64,000 nucleotides of DNA from Pedobacter rhodius (GCF_027213645.1 NZ_JAPWGL010000001.1:186001-250000); one strand, 5' to 3'; counted from the stretch's first letter, positions 16,732 through 27,180 are shown. The notes: generated from the sequence alone by a model not told the origin. Made by a program: numbers and translations.

Positions 16732-19161
16732 TTATTTAGAAATTTTTAAACGAGAGATTACGGTACCTGATTTATCATCAGGAGATTGCATGTAGAACAA
16801 GTCATAAAGCTTACCATTTGCCCAGGTGTCAATCATATTATCATAGAATTTACTACCCGGATTACCTGATTGGCCACCCGGATAAACGCCATGGCCTTTT
16901 GGGATTTTACCAAGTTCGATAACCATTCTCCATGATGGGCCATTCGTTTCGCTGATGGCATTAATGGTACTTTTAGCACCACCGATAAGTAAAACTTTCG
17001 AACCGAAACCTGGTATTTTCGCAAGGTGAGGCACATTGGTTTGTTTTACATTTCCCCAATACCAATCTTTATTAATTGGGCCAAACCTGCGTTCTAAACT
17101 ATCACAGCTATATTTAAATGCTTCGTTAACTAAATCAGATAAGGTTTCTTTTGAGGATGTTTTTACATTATCGAACCATTTAGCATTTGGTTCTTTCAAA
17201 ATCATTTCAACCGTTCTGTCTCTGGATGGGTAACGCATCGGAATGCCTTCAACTTCAAATTCATCATTCCAGATATCGAAACTTAAGCGCTTCGTCCAGA
17301 TTTCGAAAACGCTGGCTGCTATTTTATCTGCATCGTATCTTTTATTCCATTTAGAAACGTAATTTAAAGCCTCTTTTTGGGTTGCATTTAGCTGATCATT
17401 ATTTAACAAAGGTAGTAAGGCGGGTAAAAGATTTTGCGCCATAATGCTGTAATTATCCGTTTGCATCAGGCGAATACTATCTGCTGTGGCTTTGTTCATT
17501 ACGCCAAGCCTGTCGTTAATCCGTTTTCCACGTTCGTAAGGTGCAAATTCCCAATTGATATAATAAGGATAGGTTTTATCTGTTGAAGACTGGTTTGCTG
17601 AACTTACAAAACCCCTTGCCGGATTTTTAACCGTTGGATTTTGGGCAGCGGGAATCCAGCCCTGCCAGTCGTAGGCCGGGTCAGTGCCATCTAAAATAAA
17701 TTTTCCCTGGTCGTTCCATTTTAAGGGGAATTTACCGTTTGGCGTTATTGCGATATCGTTATCCACGCTGGCGAATACAAAATTTTGTGCCGGTGCAGTA
17801 TAAAAAGTTAAAGCTTTTCTGTAATCATTATAATTTTTACCACGGTTTAAATAGTAAAAAGTCATGAGTTCATTAGATTCATCATGGGCAATCCATCTTA
17901 AAGCATCGCCAACGGGAACGTTATTTGCCCTGCTATATTTTGGCTTTTGAAAATAGACCACAGGTCCGTGGTGGGTATAATAAACAGTATCTATTTCATC
18001 TTTACCGCCACGTATTTTTATTGTTTCGAGTCTGGTTTTAGTTGGTTTCCAGGCGTTGTTGTACCAATATTCTTTATGCGAATTGTCTTTAAATTTAATC
18101 TGGTAGAAATCCAGCACATCGGCAGCAACATTGGTTACACCCCAGGCTATTTTGCCGTTAAAGCCAATAATTACACCCGGCGCTCCGGGTAATGAAACAC
18201 CATAGGTATTTACACCAGGCGCATGCAATTGAATCTGGTACCAGATAGAGGGTAAGGTTAAATCCAGGTGTGGGTCATTTGCCAGAATCGGGTAACCCGA
18301 TGCTGTTTTAGCACCCGACAATGCCCAGTTATTACTGCCAATGCCTTCGATTTTTTCTTTTGTTTTTACCTCACCTGTTTGTGCTTTAGTAAATGATTCC
18401 GGCGTTTTTGGTATTGGTAAGGGCGAAAAATCCCATTTTGTACCAACAGGAATAATGGGGTCTTCCCGGAAGGGATAATCGGGGAAAAGATTTTTGGTAA
18501 CCTCAGGTCCGAATTTTTTCATGATGTTGGTCATGTAGAATTCATCTGAACCCATTGCCAGAACGGCCGACATCTGCTTTAACAGCAGTGCGCATTTTAT
18601 TGGCGCCCAGTTTTCAGGTTTAAAATCTAAAATTTTATATTCTATCGGATAATTAGCATGAGAAAGCGTTTTTATATAAGCATTAATTCCGTCTGTGTAA
18701 GCCAGAATCATTTCTTTAGCTTTTGGATCAGCCATCATCCCCTTTAAAGAATTTTCAGCGCCGTAAACCATGCCCATTCTGCGCTGGTATCTATCCACCT
18801 CAAGGGCTTTATCACCAACTACTTCGCTTATTCTACCTGCGGCAAAACGTGTTTGAAAATCCATTTGCCATAAACGGTGCATGGCCGTTACATAGCCTTG
18901 GGCCAAATACAGGTCATGATCATTTTTAGCAAAAATATGCGGAATCATCCTGTCGTCGAATACAATTTCTATTTCATCAGTTGCGCCTTTAATTCTTGCT
19001 TTATGGTTAAACATAAAATGATTATTCTCCGCATTTTGCCAGAAACCCATAAAGGGATTTAAAAACTTAAGCAGGGGCGGTGTACTGCCAATTTTTGTAT
19101 TAAAGAGAAAAGCGATTGCTACAGGAATTATAACGCAGAAAAGAGCCTTAAGTTTATTCAT
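16732..19161 (-). CDS. Penicillin acylase family N-terminal nucleophile amidohydrolase
   Basis: 809 residues. The family hydrolyses amide bonds of penicillins, acyl-homoserine lactones or other N-acyl compounds after autoprocessing into two chains. The N-terminal MNKLKALFCVIIPVAIAFLF acts as a signal or anchor, so the enzyme is periplasmic. The alpha-chain motif is DDRMIPHIFAKNDHDLYLAQG. The predicted autocleavage site and catalytic nucleophile is S276 in EGIGSNNWALSGAKTASG. The family NDPHL motif (ILANDPHLDLTLPSIWYQ) and FGVTN-like motif (AWGVTNVAADVLDFYQ) follow. Substrate cannot be inferred from sequence. It heads a three-gene minus-strand unit. Confidence 0.93.
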   Translation of the reverse strand: MNKLKALFCVIIPVAIAFLFNTKIGSTPPLLKFLNPFMGFWQNAENNHFMFNHKARIKGATDEIEIVFDDRMIPHIFAKNDHDLYLAQGYVTAMHRLWQMDFQTRFAAGRISEVVGDKALEVDRYQRRMGMVYGAENSLKGMMADPKAKEMILAYTDGINAYIKTLSHANYPIEYKILDFKPENWAPIKCALLLKQMSAVLAMGSDEFYMTNIMKKFGPEVTKNLFPDYPFREDPIIPVGTKWDFSPLPIPKTPESFTKAQTGEVKTKEKIEGIGSNNWALSGAKTASGYPILANDPHLDLTLPSIWYQIQLHAPGVNTYGVSLPGAPGVIIGFNGKIAWGVTNVAADVLDFYQIKFKDNSHKEYWYNNAWKPTKTRLETIKIRGGKDEIDTVYYTHHGPVVYFQKPKYSRANNVPVGDALRWIAHDESNELMTFYYLNRGKNYNDYRKALTFYTAPAQNFVFASVDNDIAITPNGKFPLKWNDQGKFILDGTDPAYDWQGWIPAAQNPTVKNPARGFVSSANQSSTDKTYPYYINWEFAPYERGKRINDRLGVMNKATADSIRLMQTDNYSIMAQNLLPALLPLLNNDQLNATQKEALNYVSKWNKRYDADKIAASVFEIWTKRLSFDIWNDEFEVEGIPMRYPSRDRTVEMILKEPNAKWFDNVKTSSKETLSDLVNEAFKYSCDSLERRFGPINKDWYWGNVKQTNVPHLAKIPGFGSKVLLIGGAKSTINAISETNGPSWRMVIELGKIPKGHGVYPGGQSGNPGSKFYDNMIDTWANGKLYDLFYMQSPDDKSGTVISRLKISK

Positions 19162-19258
19162 AAATGGTTAGCTAAAATCAACATTTCATAGATTATCTGC
19201 TGAACGATATTATTGCAAAATACAACAATCATCATATCAATCAAAATTTAAAATTCAA

Positions 19259-19285
19259 TTGTAATTATTATGCTAACATAATTTG
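19259..19285 (+). promoter_or_regulatory. Possible promoter of the TonB receptor gene
   Basis: TTG at 19259-19261 and TAATTTG at 19279-19285 resemble the Bacteroidota boxes, with one base fewer in the second. The ATG is 68 bases downstream. Confidence 0.3.
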
Positions 19286-19353
19286 TTTAATTCAAAAAAA
19301 GAATTTAAGTTTAACTAACTAATTAAAGGGACTAACCAAAATTACCAGTATTT

Positions 19354-22287
19354 ATGAGCAAAATCTTTACACAGATCTTCAATGTGTTTGTTCTTGTATG
19401 TGTAACCTTCGTTACAGTGCAGGCACAAAACATAACGGTGAGCGGAACCGTTAGAGATAGGCAAACCAAAGAACCCTTAGTGGGTGTAACCGTAATTGTT
19501 AAAGGTCAATCCGGCGGTGCGGCAACCAGTTCTAATGGTACATTTAGTTTTACCACAACATCAAAAGTGCCTTTTACCCTGGTGAGCAGTTATATAGGTT
19601 ACGGAACCGTAGAACAACAGGTTACGGGGAATACGAGCGGACTCATTGTAGAATTGGAAGCTGCAGCGATATTGGGTGGTGATGTGGTTGTTTCGGCGTC
19701 GAGAACGCCTGAACGTATACTCGAATCGCCGGTTTCGATTGAAAGGATGAGCGCAGCCTCCATTCGGGAAATCGCGGCTCCATCTTTTTACGACGCCTTA
19801 AATAACATGAAAGGTGTAGAAAGCAGTATGCAAAGTTTGACTTTTAAATCTATTAATACCCGGGGTTTCAATTCAAACGGTAACACACGTTTTAACCAAT
19901 ATATAGATGGAATGGATAACCAGGCACCTGGTTTAAATTTTTCAGTTGGTAATATTGTAGGTATTACCGATCTGGATGTTGATAATGTTGAACTTTTACC
20001 AGGTGCATCATCAGCTTTATATGGTGCCGGCGGTATTAACGGAACATTGCTGATGACATCAAAAGATCCATTTAAATATCAGGGTGCAAGCTTTCAATAT
20101 AAAACCGGTGTTAACCATGTTAACGACGATAACAGCAGCGTTCAGCCTTTCAATCAGTTAGATGTTCGTTTGGCTAAATCATGGAACAATAAGTTTGGCG
20201 TTAAAGCGGCATTCTCTTTTTTACAGGCTAAAGATTGGTTTGGTAATAATTATTCAAATTTTGACAGGGTTTCAAGAACAGCGAAATCAGGCGATAGAAA
20301 CAGCGATACAAATTATGACGGTATTAATTCTTACGGGGATGAGGTTAGTCAAAACATGCGAAATGTTGCTCTGAGCGTACAAAATGCAACTATTGCCGGT
20401 ATAAATGCCGGTACAGGTGGGGCGATACCGAATATTAAATCATTAATAGACGGAACTTTTGGCGCCGCTATCCCGAATGCCGCCCAACAGGCAGGTTTTT
20501 TAGCCGGTTTGCCGGCAGCATTGCGTCCTACGGTGCAAAACTATTTTCCTTTTTATGTGGGATTAAAGGCGAACTTAATTCCTGATCAAAATGTATCAAG
20601 AACCGGGTATAATGAAGAAAATCTGGTGGATTACGACACAAAATCGCTGAAAGCATCCGGTGCTGTATATTACAATATTTCTGGTACGGTTCAGGCAGTG
20701 GCACAGGCAAACTGGGGAACAGGAACATCTGTTTATACCGGTTCTGACCGTTATTCTCTTCGTAATTTTAACATCGGACAGTATAAAATTGAAGTAAAAG
20801 GACAGGATTTTTATGTAAAAGGATATACCACTCAGGAACGTTCCGGAGATTCTTACATTTCCTCCATTCTTGGAAGTTACATTAACGAGGTTTCTAAACC
20901 TTCTACCACCTGGTTTCCGCAATATATAGGTAATTACGTAGGTGCCAGGGCAGCGGGGCAAACTGATGCAGCTGCGCATGTATTTGCAAGAGGGGTTGCC
21001 AATCAGGGTCGTTTCGAACCCGGGTCGCCGCAGTTTGCAACCGCTAAGAACAACATTATGAATACCACCATCAGTGCAACTTCTATTAATGCTGCTGATC
21101 CTTCCAAAAGTATTTATGGTGCTAAGTTTGATGATAAAACTAATTTATACCATTATGAGGGTATGTACAATTTTACCAATGCATTTAATAATGTGGTAGA
21201 GTTTCAATTGGGTGCATCTTATCGTCTGTATGATTTGAATTCAGCAGGAACCATTTTTAATGATTTAAATGAATCTATCGACATTAATGAATATGGTGCT
21301 TTTGCGCAGATAGGAAAAAAGATGTTTAATGATAAAGTGAAGTTCACCTTTGCCGGAAGGTATGATAAAAGCATGAACTTTGAAGGTCGTTTTACACCAC
21401 GGATTACCGGCGTTTTTACCATTGCGAAGAATAATAACATCAGGGCATCTTATCAAACCGGCTATCGTAATCCTACAACCCAGAATCAGTATATAGATTT
21501 ATCCGTTGGCGGAGGTTCTCAGCGCTTAATCGGCGGTTTGCCGGAAATTATGTTTGGAAAGTATAAACTTGATGTAAATAAAGGGTACACGGATGTAAGT
21601 TATCGTGCTTTCTTAGCCTCTGCTGCAACGGGAGTTCCGAATCCGGCTTTATTGCAACAATATACTTTTGATACAAAAGGTGTTCGCCCCGAAAGTGTTC
21701 AGTCGTATGAGTTAGGTTATAAAGGATTAATCACCTCAAATTTATTAATTGACGCATACGGTTACTACAATACCTACAAAGATTTTATTACTGCTGTTGA
21801 CGTTTATCAGAATGTTGGCACACCGGCCAGTCCTACTTTTGTTAAGTTTGGGGTTCCGGTTAATGCCGCAGGAGAAGTTACCTCATACGGTGCAGCATTA
21901 GGTTTAGATTATTTGGTTAATAAATGGAATTTAAGCGGAAACGTATCATACAACCAAATTGGTGATCTTCCGGTTAACTACATCAATGATTTTAATACAC
22001 CTAAAGTTCGTTTCAACCTCGGTTTGGGCAATAAAGAAATCATCAAGAACTTTGGTTTTAATGTTTCATACCGCTGGCAAGACAAATTTTACTGGAATTC
22101 CTCGTTTGCTTCAGGCGAAGTACCGGCATACAGCACATTGGATGCGCAGGTGAACCTGAAAATACCGTCTGTAAATTCTGTAATCAAATTGGGTGGTTCA
22201 AACATCACGAATAAATATTACATCACCTCGTATGGTAATCCGGCGGCCGGTGCAATTTATTACCTGGCGTTCGCATTTAATCCATAA
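19354..22287 (+). CDS. TonB-dependent receptor with carboxypeptidase-D-like N-terminal domain
   Basis: 977-residue outer membrane receptor. A Sec signal peptide (MSKIFTQIFNVFVLVCVTFV, cut near VQAQ) precedes a carboxypeptidase-regulatory-like domain (about 28-105, VSGTVRDRQTKEPLVGVTVI). The plug domain contains the VVVSASRTPERILESPVSIE box and the motif VELLPGASSALYGAGGINGT. The rest is a 22-strand type beta-barrel ending in a C-terminal phenylalanine-containing strand (YYLAFAFNP). No SusD partner is adjacent, so polysaccharide uptake as a SusCD pair is not supported. The ligand is unknown. It is divergent from the penicillin acylase gene. Confidence 0.93.
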   Translation: MSKIFTQIFNVFVLVCVTFVTVQAQNITVSGTVRDRQTKEPLVGVTVIVKGQSGGAATSSNGTFSFTTTSKVPFTLVSSYIGYGTVEQQVTGNTSGLIVELEAAAILGGDVVVSASRTPERILESPVSIERMSAASIREIAAPSFYDALNNMKGVESSMQSLTFKSINTRGFNSNGNTRFNQYIDGMDNQAPGLNFSVGNIVGITDLDVDNVELLPGASSALYGAGGINGTLLMTSKDPFKYQGASFQYKTGVNHVNDDNSSVQPFNQLDVRLAKSWNNKFGVKAAFSFLQAKDWFGNNYSNFDRVSRTAKSGDRNSDTNYDGINSYGDEVSQNMRNVALSVQNATIAGINAGTGGAIPNIKSLIDGTFGAAIPNAAQQAGFLAGLPAALRPTVQNYFPFYVGLKANLIPDQNVSRTGYNEENLVDYDTKSLKASGAVYYNISGTVQAVAQANWGTGTSVYTGSDRYSLRNFNIGQYKIEVKGQDFYVKGYTTQERSGDSYISSILGSYINEVSKPSTTWFPQYIGNYVGARAAGQTDAAAHVFARGVANQGRFEPGSPQFATAKNNIMNTTISATSINAADPSKSIYGAKFDDKTNLYHYEGMYNFTNAFNNVVEFQLGASYRLYDLNSAGTIFNDLNESIDINEYGAFAQIGKKMFNDKVKFTFAGRYDKSMNFEGRFTPRITGVFTIAKNNNIRASYQTGYRNPTTQNQYIDLSVGGGSQRLIGGLPEIMFGKYKLDVNKGYTDVSYRAFLASAATGVPNPALLQQYTFDTKGVRPESVQSYELGYKGLITSNLLIDAYGYYNTYKDFITAVDVYQNVGTPASPTFVKFGVPVNAAGEVTSYGAALGLDYLVNKWNLSGNVSYNQIGDLPVNYINDFNTPKVRFNLGLGNKEIIKNFGFNVSYRWQDKFYWNSSFASGEVPAYSTLDAQVNLKIPSVNSVIKLGGSNITNKYYITSYGNPAAGAIYYLAFAFNP

Positions 22288-22352
22288 TTGCCTTAATATC
22301 CAGTTGTTAAAGATATTCTCTTTAAAAAAAACAGCTTAAATATCCAGGGTTC

Positions 22353-22389
22353 AAAAACCTTCTGAATTAAAAATCAGAAGGTTTTTTTA
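22353..22389 (+). terminator. Terminator after the TonB receptor gene
   Basis: Stem AAAAACCTTCTGA / TCAGAAGGTTTTT (13 bp) with an 8-base loop, running into seven T. Confidence 0.85.
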
Positions 22390-22485
22390 TGAACAGCTAC
22401 CGCCTTTTATAAAATATGCGTATTATAGTACTTTCTTAACGAGCAAATTTTTAAGAAAGTCGAATTAATTTTTTGAATTATTAGG

Positions 22486-24948
22486 ATGGAAGCGCAAAAC
22501 GATAAGCCAAGCCCGGCCAGTGAGCTGATTGAAAAAGAACAGGAAATACAACATTTAAATAATCCTGTTGATATATCTGTAAAGCCAATTGTAAAGCAAT
22601 ATTTAGGAACGGTTAAAAAAGTTAAAAAAGAAGGTAACCGGTTTTATTTTTCCGATGGCGATGCCAGAGTTGAAATCCGGGTAGTGAGCGACGATATTAT
22701 TCGTGTCCGCCTTGCGCCGCATGGTGTCTTTCTTGATGATTTTTCTTATGCTGTTCCGGAAGTTGACCAGAAAGTTTCTGTATTTAAAATGCATGAACAT
22801 GAAGACAGTTATACGGTTTCTACACATGCAGTAACCTGCAAAATCGATAAATCTAATTTTCACATTACGTTTTCCGATAACATTACCGGAACCGTAATGG
22901 TTGATGAGGCAAACTCGATGCACTGGGAAGAAAATACTGATTTTGGTGGTTATTACATTTTCGCAACCAAAAAATGCCATCCCGAAGAGAATTTTTTCGG
23001 ATTGGGTGATAAGTCAGGAAATTTTAATTTACGTGGCCGCAGGTTTCAGAACTGGAATACCGATGCGTATTCTTTCGGATGGAATCAGGACCCGCTTTAC
23101 AGAACAATACCTTTCTATATAGGATTGCACAACAAGGCCGCCTACGGTATTTTCTTTGATAATACTTTCAAATCATATTTCGATTTTGGTTCTGAAGATG
23201 TGAGTAAAACCAGTTTCTGGTCGGATGGTGGCGAATTACAGTATTATTACATCCACGGCCCGCATATGATGGATGTGGTTAAACGCTACGCGAGCTTAAC
23301 CGGTACACATCCGATGCCACCAAAATGGACTTTAGGTTATCAGCAATGCCGTTGGAGCTATTACCCGGAATCGAAAGTTAAAGAAATTGCCAGGCAGTTC
23401 CGCGAACGTAAAATTCCTTGCGATGCGATTTACCTTGATATCGATTACATGGATGGTTATCGCTGCTTTACCTGGAATAAGAAATACTTTCCTGACCCAA
23501 GAAGAATGATTAAGGAACTTTCAGATGATGGTTTTAAAACCGTTGTGATGATTGATCCGGGAATAAAAGTTGATGATGACTACTGGGTTTTTAAAGAAGG
23601 TAAAGAGAAAAGATTTTTTTGCCGCCGGAGCGATGATTACTATATGGAAGGGCATGTATGGCCTGGCCGTTGTCAGTTCCCTGATTTTACAAATCCAAAA
23701 GTGCGTACCTGGTGGGGTAATTTATATAAGGAATTGGTCGATATGGGTGTGGCCGGTTTCTGGAATGATATGAATGAGCCGGCCGTTTTCGGTTCCGGAA
23801 CATTCCCCAACGATGTCCGCCACAATTACGATGGTTTCCGTGGTTCGCACCGTAAAGCACATAATGTTTATGGCATGCAGATGGTCCGTTCTACCTACGA
23901 AGGCTTGAAAAAGCTGATGCGTAATAAACGTCCTTTTACCATTACAAGAGCGGGTTATTCAGGTATGCAGCGTTATGCAAGTGTTTGGACAGGCGATAAC
24001 CTTGCAAGCTGGGAACACCTGAAAATGGGCAATATCCAGTGTCAGCGTTTATCGGTATCGGGCGTGCCTTTTTGCGGTACGGATATTGGCGGTTTCAGTG
24101 GCGAACCGGATGGGGAATTATTTACCAGATGGATACAGCTGGGCACATTTTCACCATTTATGAGGGCACACTCCGCAGGCGACACTGCAGAGCGGGAACC
24201 CTGGAGTTTTGGCGACTTTTTTGAAAACATCAACCGTAAGTTTATTGAATTGAGGTATCGTTTGATGCCATATTTATACTCGGTTTTTTGGGAGCATCAT
24301 CGTTATGGTTTTCCGATTTTGAGGCCGCTTGTTATGCTTGAACAGGAAAAAATCAGTAATCATTTCCGTCAGGATGAGTTTTGCTATGGCGATAAACTTT
24401 TAATCTGCCCGGTTTTGGAGCAAGGTGCCGTATCAAGAATGGTTTACCTTCCGAAAGGAACCTGGTACAATTACTGGACAAATGAAATTTTAGCCGGCGA
24501 AAGTGAACATTTGATTGAAGCAAAGATCGACAGTATGCCAATGTTTGTAAGGGCCGGATCTGTAATTCCGGAATATCCGGTAATGCAGTATGTTGATGAA
24601 AAAGCAATTACAGAAGTGACCCTCAATATTTATAACAGTGATTATGAGGTAAATTCATTTATGTATGAAGATCATGGCGATACATTTGCGTATGAGCAGG
24701 ATATTTACCTGGAGAAAAAGTTCACGGTAAAAGGCGATTCCTCATCCATAAAAATTAATCAGCTTACAGAAGGATTATATACACCAAATTACGAATTCTA
24801 TGCTTGTAATGTTTTTGGTATTAAATTCCAGGTTCGTAAAATTGTTGTCGATGGCAGGGAAATAACTGATTTCTATACCGATGATAATAACTGTTTACAT
24901 TTTAAGTGCAATAAAATTTTCTCTGAAATACAGATTTTTAGTCTGTAA
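22486..24948 (+). CDS. Glycoside hydrolase family 31 alpha-glucosidase
   Basis: 820 residues; GH31 enzymes release alpha-linked glucose or xylose from oligosaccharides. The catalytic nucleophile is D428 in GFWNDMNEPAVF and the acid/base is D504 in VWTGDN. Supporting motifs are DAIYLDIDYMDGYRCFTW and FCGTDIGGFSGEPDGELFTRW. The N-terminal beta-sandwich and two C-terminal beta domains are present. There is no signal peptide: the N-terminus MEAQNDKPSPASELIEKEQE is hydrophilic, so the enzyme is probably cytoplasmic. It stands 61 bases before glgB, with a hairpin between them, which suggests a shared role in glycogen or maltodextrin metabolism. Confidence 0.95.
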   Translation: MEAQNDKPSPASELIEKEQEIQHLNNPVDISVKPIVKQYLGTVKKVKKEGNRFYFSDGDARVEIRVVSDDIIRVRLAPHGVFLDDFSYAVPEVDQKVSVFKMHEHEDSYTVSTHAVTCKIDKSNFHITFSDNITGTVMVDEANSMHWEENTDFGGYYIFATKKCHPEENFFGLGDKSGNFNLRGRRFQNWNTDAYSFGWNQDPLYRTIPFYIGLHNKAAYGIFFDNTFKSYFDFGSEDVSKTSFWSDGGELQYYYIHGPHMMDVVKRYASLTGTHPMPPKWTLGYQQCRWSYYPESKVKEIARQFRERKIPCDAIYLDIDYMDGYRCFTWNKKYFPDPRRMIKELSDDGFKTVVMIDPGIKVDDDYWVFKEGKEKRFFCRRSDDYYMEGHVWPGRCQFPDFTNPKVRTWWGNLYKELVDMGVAGFWNDMNEPAVFGSGTFPNDVRHNYDGFRGSHRKAHNVYGMQMVRSTYEGLKKLMRNKRPFTITRAGYSGMQRYASVWTGDNLASWEHLKMGNIQCQRLSVSGVPFCGTDIGGFSGEPDGELFTRWIQLGTFSPFMRAHSAGDTAEREPWSFGDFFENINRKFIELRYRLMPYLYSVFWEHHRYGFPILRPLVMLEQEKISNHFRQDEFCYGDKLLICPVLEQGAVSRMVYLPKGTWYNYWTNEILAGESEHLIEAKIDSMPMFVRAGSVIPEYPVMQYVDEKAITEVTLNIYNSDYEVNSFMYEDHGDTFAYEQDIYLEKKFTVKGDSSSIKINQLTEGLYTPNYEFYACNVFGIKFQVRKIVVDGREITDFYTDDNNCLHFKCNKIFSEIQIFSL

Positions 24949-24954
24949 AACCAT

Positions 24955-24987
24955 AACCCCGAAACTTTAACAGGCTTTCGGGGTTTA
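24955..24987 (+). terminator. Hairpin between the GH31 gene and glgB
   Basis: Perfect 10-bp stem AACCCCGAAA (24955-24964) / TTTCGGGGTT (24976-24985). Only a short T run follows, so termination may be partial. Confidence 0.6.
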
Positions 24988-25009
24988 AATTATCTAACCG
25001 AAATTAAGG

Positions 25010-26995
25010 ATGTCAGCAGCAAAAAAAGTACCTGCAAAATCGCCTGCAAAAAAAACAGCAAAAGCAGCATCACCAGAAATTGATAAAACTTTGCCTGTAT
25101 GGCCGCATAGTTTATTGACAGAATTTGATATTGATTTATTTCTGGTTGGTAAACATTTTCGTTTATACGAAAAAATGGGTGCCCATCTGCTAACAGTTGA
25201 AAAAACTGCGGGGACTTACTTTTCCGTTTGGGCGCCAAATGCCATAAATGTAGGTGTTGTCGGGGATTTTAATAATTGGGATGTAAATGTACACTTCCTG
25301 CATAAAAGATTAGATAAGTCGGGAATATGGGAAGGTTTTATCCCGGCGCTTAAAAAGGGCGATGTATATAAATATTTTATCAAGGGTTTTGACGGATCGG
25401 AGCATTTAAAAGGCGATCCGTATGCGGTACGCTGGGAACATCCGCCACAAACGGCCAGCATCATCTGGGATACGGATTACAGCTGGAAAGACAAATCGTG
25501 GCTGAATAAACGACCGAAAATCAATGCGCTTGATCAGCCGATTTCTGTTTACGAATTACATTTAGGTTCGTGGCAGCGCGATCCCGATAATCCGGAAAGG
25601 GTGCTGAATTGCAGGGAAGTTGCAAAGGCGCTGGTTCCATACATTACAGAAATGGGCTTTACGCATGTGGAACTTATGCCGGTTATGGAATTTCCTTTCT
25701 TTCCCAGCTGGGGCTACCAGATAACCGGTTATTTCGGGGCGAGTTCCCGTTATGGCACGCCACAGGATTTAATGTTTTTGATAGAAGAGTTGCATAAAGC
25801 AAATATTGCTGTAATTCTGGATTGGGTACCTTCTCATTTTCCAGGCGACAGGCATGGCTTATATGAATTTGACGGAACCCATTTATATGAACATGCAGAT
25901 ATGAAGAAAGGGTTTCATCCCGATTGGAAATCATATATTTTCAATTATGACCGGAATGAAGTCCGTTCATTTTTAATCAGCAATGCTTTATTCTGGATAG
26001 ATAAATATCATGCAGATGGCTTACGGGTAGATGCAGTGGCTTCAATGTTGTATTTTAATTTTTCGAGGGAAGATGGCGATGCCGCAACCAATGAATATGG
26101 TGGCAGTGAAAACTTAGGTGCTATTCAGTTTCTGCAGGATTTGAATGTTGCTATATATGGAAATTTTGAAGGCGTACAAACCATTGCCGAAGAAAGCAGC
26201 ACCTATCATGGTGTAACACATCCCGTTCATTCCGGTGGCTTAGGTTTTGGTATGAAATGGATGATGGGCTGGATGAATGATACCTTAAAATATTTTAAGG
26301 TGGATCCGTTGGCAAGAAAGCATTATCAGAATCAACTTAGTTTTAGCATGACTTATGCTTTTACAGAGAACTTTATGCTACCTTTTTCACATGATGAGGT
26401 GGTTCATGGTAAATCGCCAATGCTTTATAAAATGCCGGGTGATGACTGGCAAAAATTTGCAAATCTGAGGGCTTTGTATGCATACATGTACACCCATCCG
26501 GGTGCAAAACTTTTGTTTATGGGGAATGAGTTCGGCGATACCAGTGAGTGGAATTTTACACAATCATTAAACTGGCACTTATTGCAATACCCGCCACATA
26601 AGGGTCTGCAGGAAACCGTGAAAGCACTTAATTTTTTATACAGAAAAGAGCCCGCCTTATATCATTTCAATTTTAGTTATGAAGGTTTTGGGTGGATTGA
26701 TGCCGATAACCGGGATGAATCGGTATTTGTTTACATGCGTAAAGGCCCTAAGGCAAAAGATACCTTAATCATCGCATTGAATTTTACGCCGGTTGTGAGG
26801 GAAAATTATAAGATTGGCGTTCCTTTTAAAACTAAATGGAAAGAACTGTTTAATACCGACGACATCATCTTTTACGGAAGCGGAATTAATAACAGAGGCG
26901 ATATCGTTCCTGTTGAAGAAGGGTATAACAACCAGAAGTTTTCAATGTCAGTTAACCTGCCACCTTTGGCTGTTGTAATTTTTAAAAGCAAATAA
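25010..26995 (+). CDS. glgB: 1,4-alpha-glucan branching enzyme
   Basis: Forms alpha-1,6 branches in glycogen. 661 residues. A Lys/Ala/Pro-rich N-terminal 25 residues (KKVPAKSPAKKTAKAA) precedes a CBM48-type domain (about 64-150, TYFSVWAPNAINVGVVGDFN). The GH13 barrel carries the nucleophile D341 in DGLRVDAVASMLY, the acid/base E394 in TIAEESSTYHG and D462 in PFSHDEVVHGK. The motif MGNEFGDTSEWN supports GlgB over amylases. No glgA or glgC is adjacent. The hydrophilic N-terminal extension resembles a disordered linker and may be strain-specific. Confidence 0.93.
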   Translation: MSAAKKVPAKSPAKKTAKAASPEIDKTLPVWPHSLLTEFDIDLFLVGKHFRLYEKMGAHLLTVEKTAGTYFSVWAPNAINVGVVGDFNNWDVNVHFLHKRLDKSGIWEGFIPALKKGDVYKYFIKGFDGSEHLKGDPYAVRWEHPPQTASIIWDTDYSWKDKSWLNKRPKINALDQPISVYELHLGSWQRDPDNPERVLNCREVAKALVPYITEMGFTHVELMPVMEFPFFPSWGYQITGYFGASSRYGTPQDLMFLIEELHKANIAVILDWVPSHFPGDRHGLYEFDGTHLYEHADMKKGFHPDWKSYIFNYDRNEVRSFLISNALFWIDKYHADGLRVDAVASMLYFNFSREDGDAATNEYGGSENLGAIQFLQDLNVAIYGNFEGVQTIAEESSTYHGVTHPVHSGGLGFGMKWMMGWMNDTLKYFKVDPLARKHYQNQLSFSMTYAFTENFMLPFSHDEVVHGKSPMLYKMPGDDWQKFANLRALYAYMYTHPGAKLLFMGNEFGDTSEWNFTQSLNWHLLQYPPHKGLQETVKALNFLYRKEPALYHFNFSYEGFGWIDADNRDESVFVYMRKGPKAKDTLIIALNFTPVVRENYKIGVPFKTKWKELFNTDDIIFYGSGINNRGDIVPVEEGYNNQKFSMSVNLPPLAVVIFKSK

Positions 26996-27043
26996 TTGCT
27001 GTAGTTATAATTTTTAAAAAAAGAAGACTCTATCATAATAAAA

Positions 27044-27113
27044 TTGTCATCCTGAGCCTGTCGAAGGACATATAAAACTGATTTTTAGTGTTTCGACAGG
27101 CTCAACATGACAG
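27044..27113. repeat. Dispersed palindromic repeat (REP-like)
   Basis: Arms TGTCATCCTGAGCCTGTCGA.. (from 27046) and ..TCGACAGGCTCAACATGACA (to 27112) pair over 21 bases with two mismatches around a 26-base centre. The sequence CCTGAGCCTGTCGAAGGA is a familiar dispersed repeat in genomes of this group. It sits alone between converging glgB and the acidic protein gene. Confidence 0.65.
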
Positions 27114-27180
27114 CATTTAAAAGTGAATTGATTAATTTATCAAACAGTCTTTTTTGTCCAAACCATTCTATAAATTTAAA

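Noticed and set aside
19354..22287. SusC-SusD polysaccharide utilisation locus with the GH31 gene
   Set aside because: No SusD gene is present and the GH31 protein has no signal peptide; terminators separate the genes.
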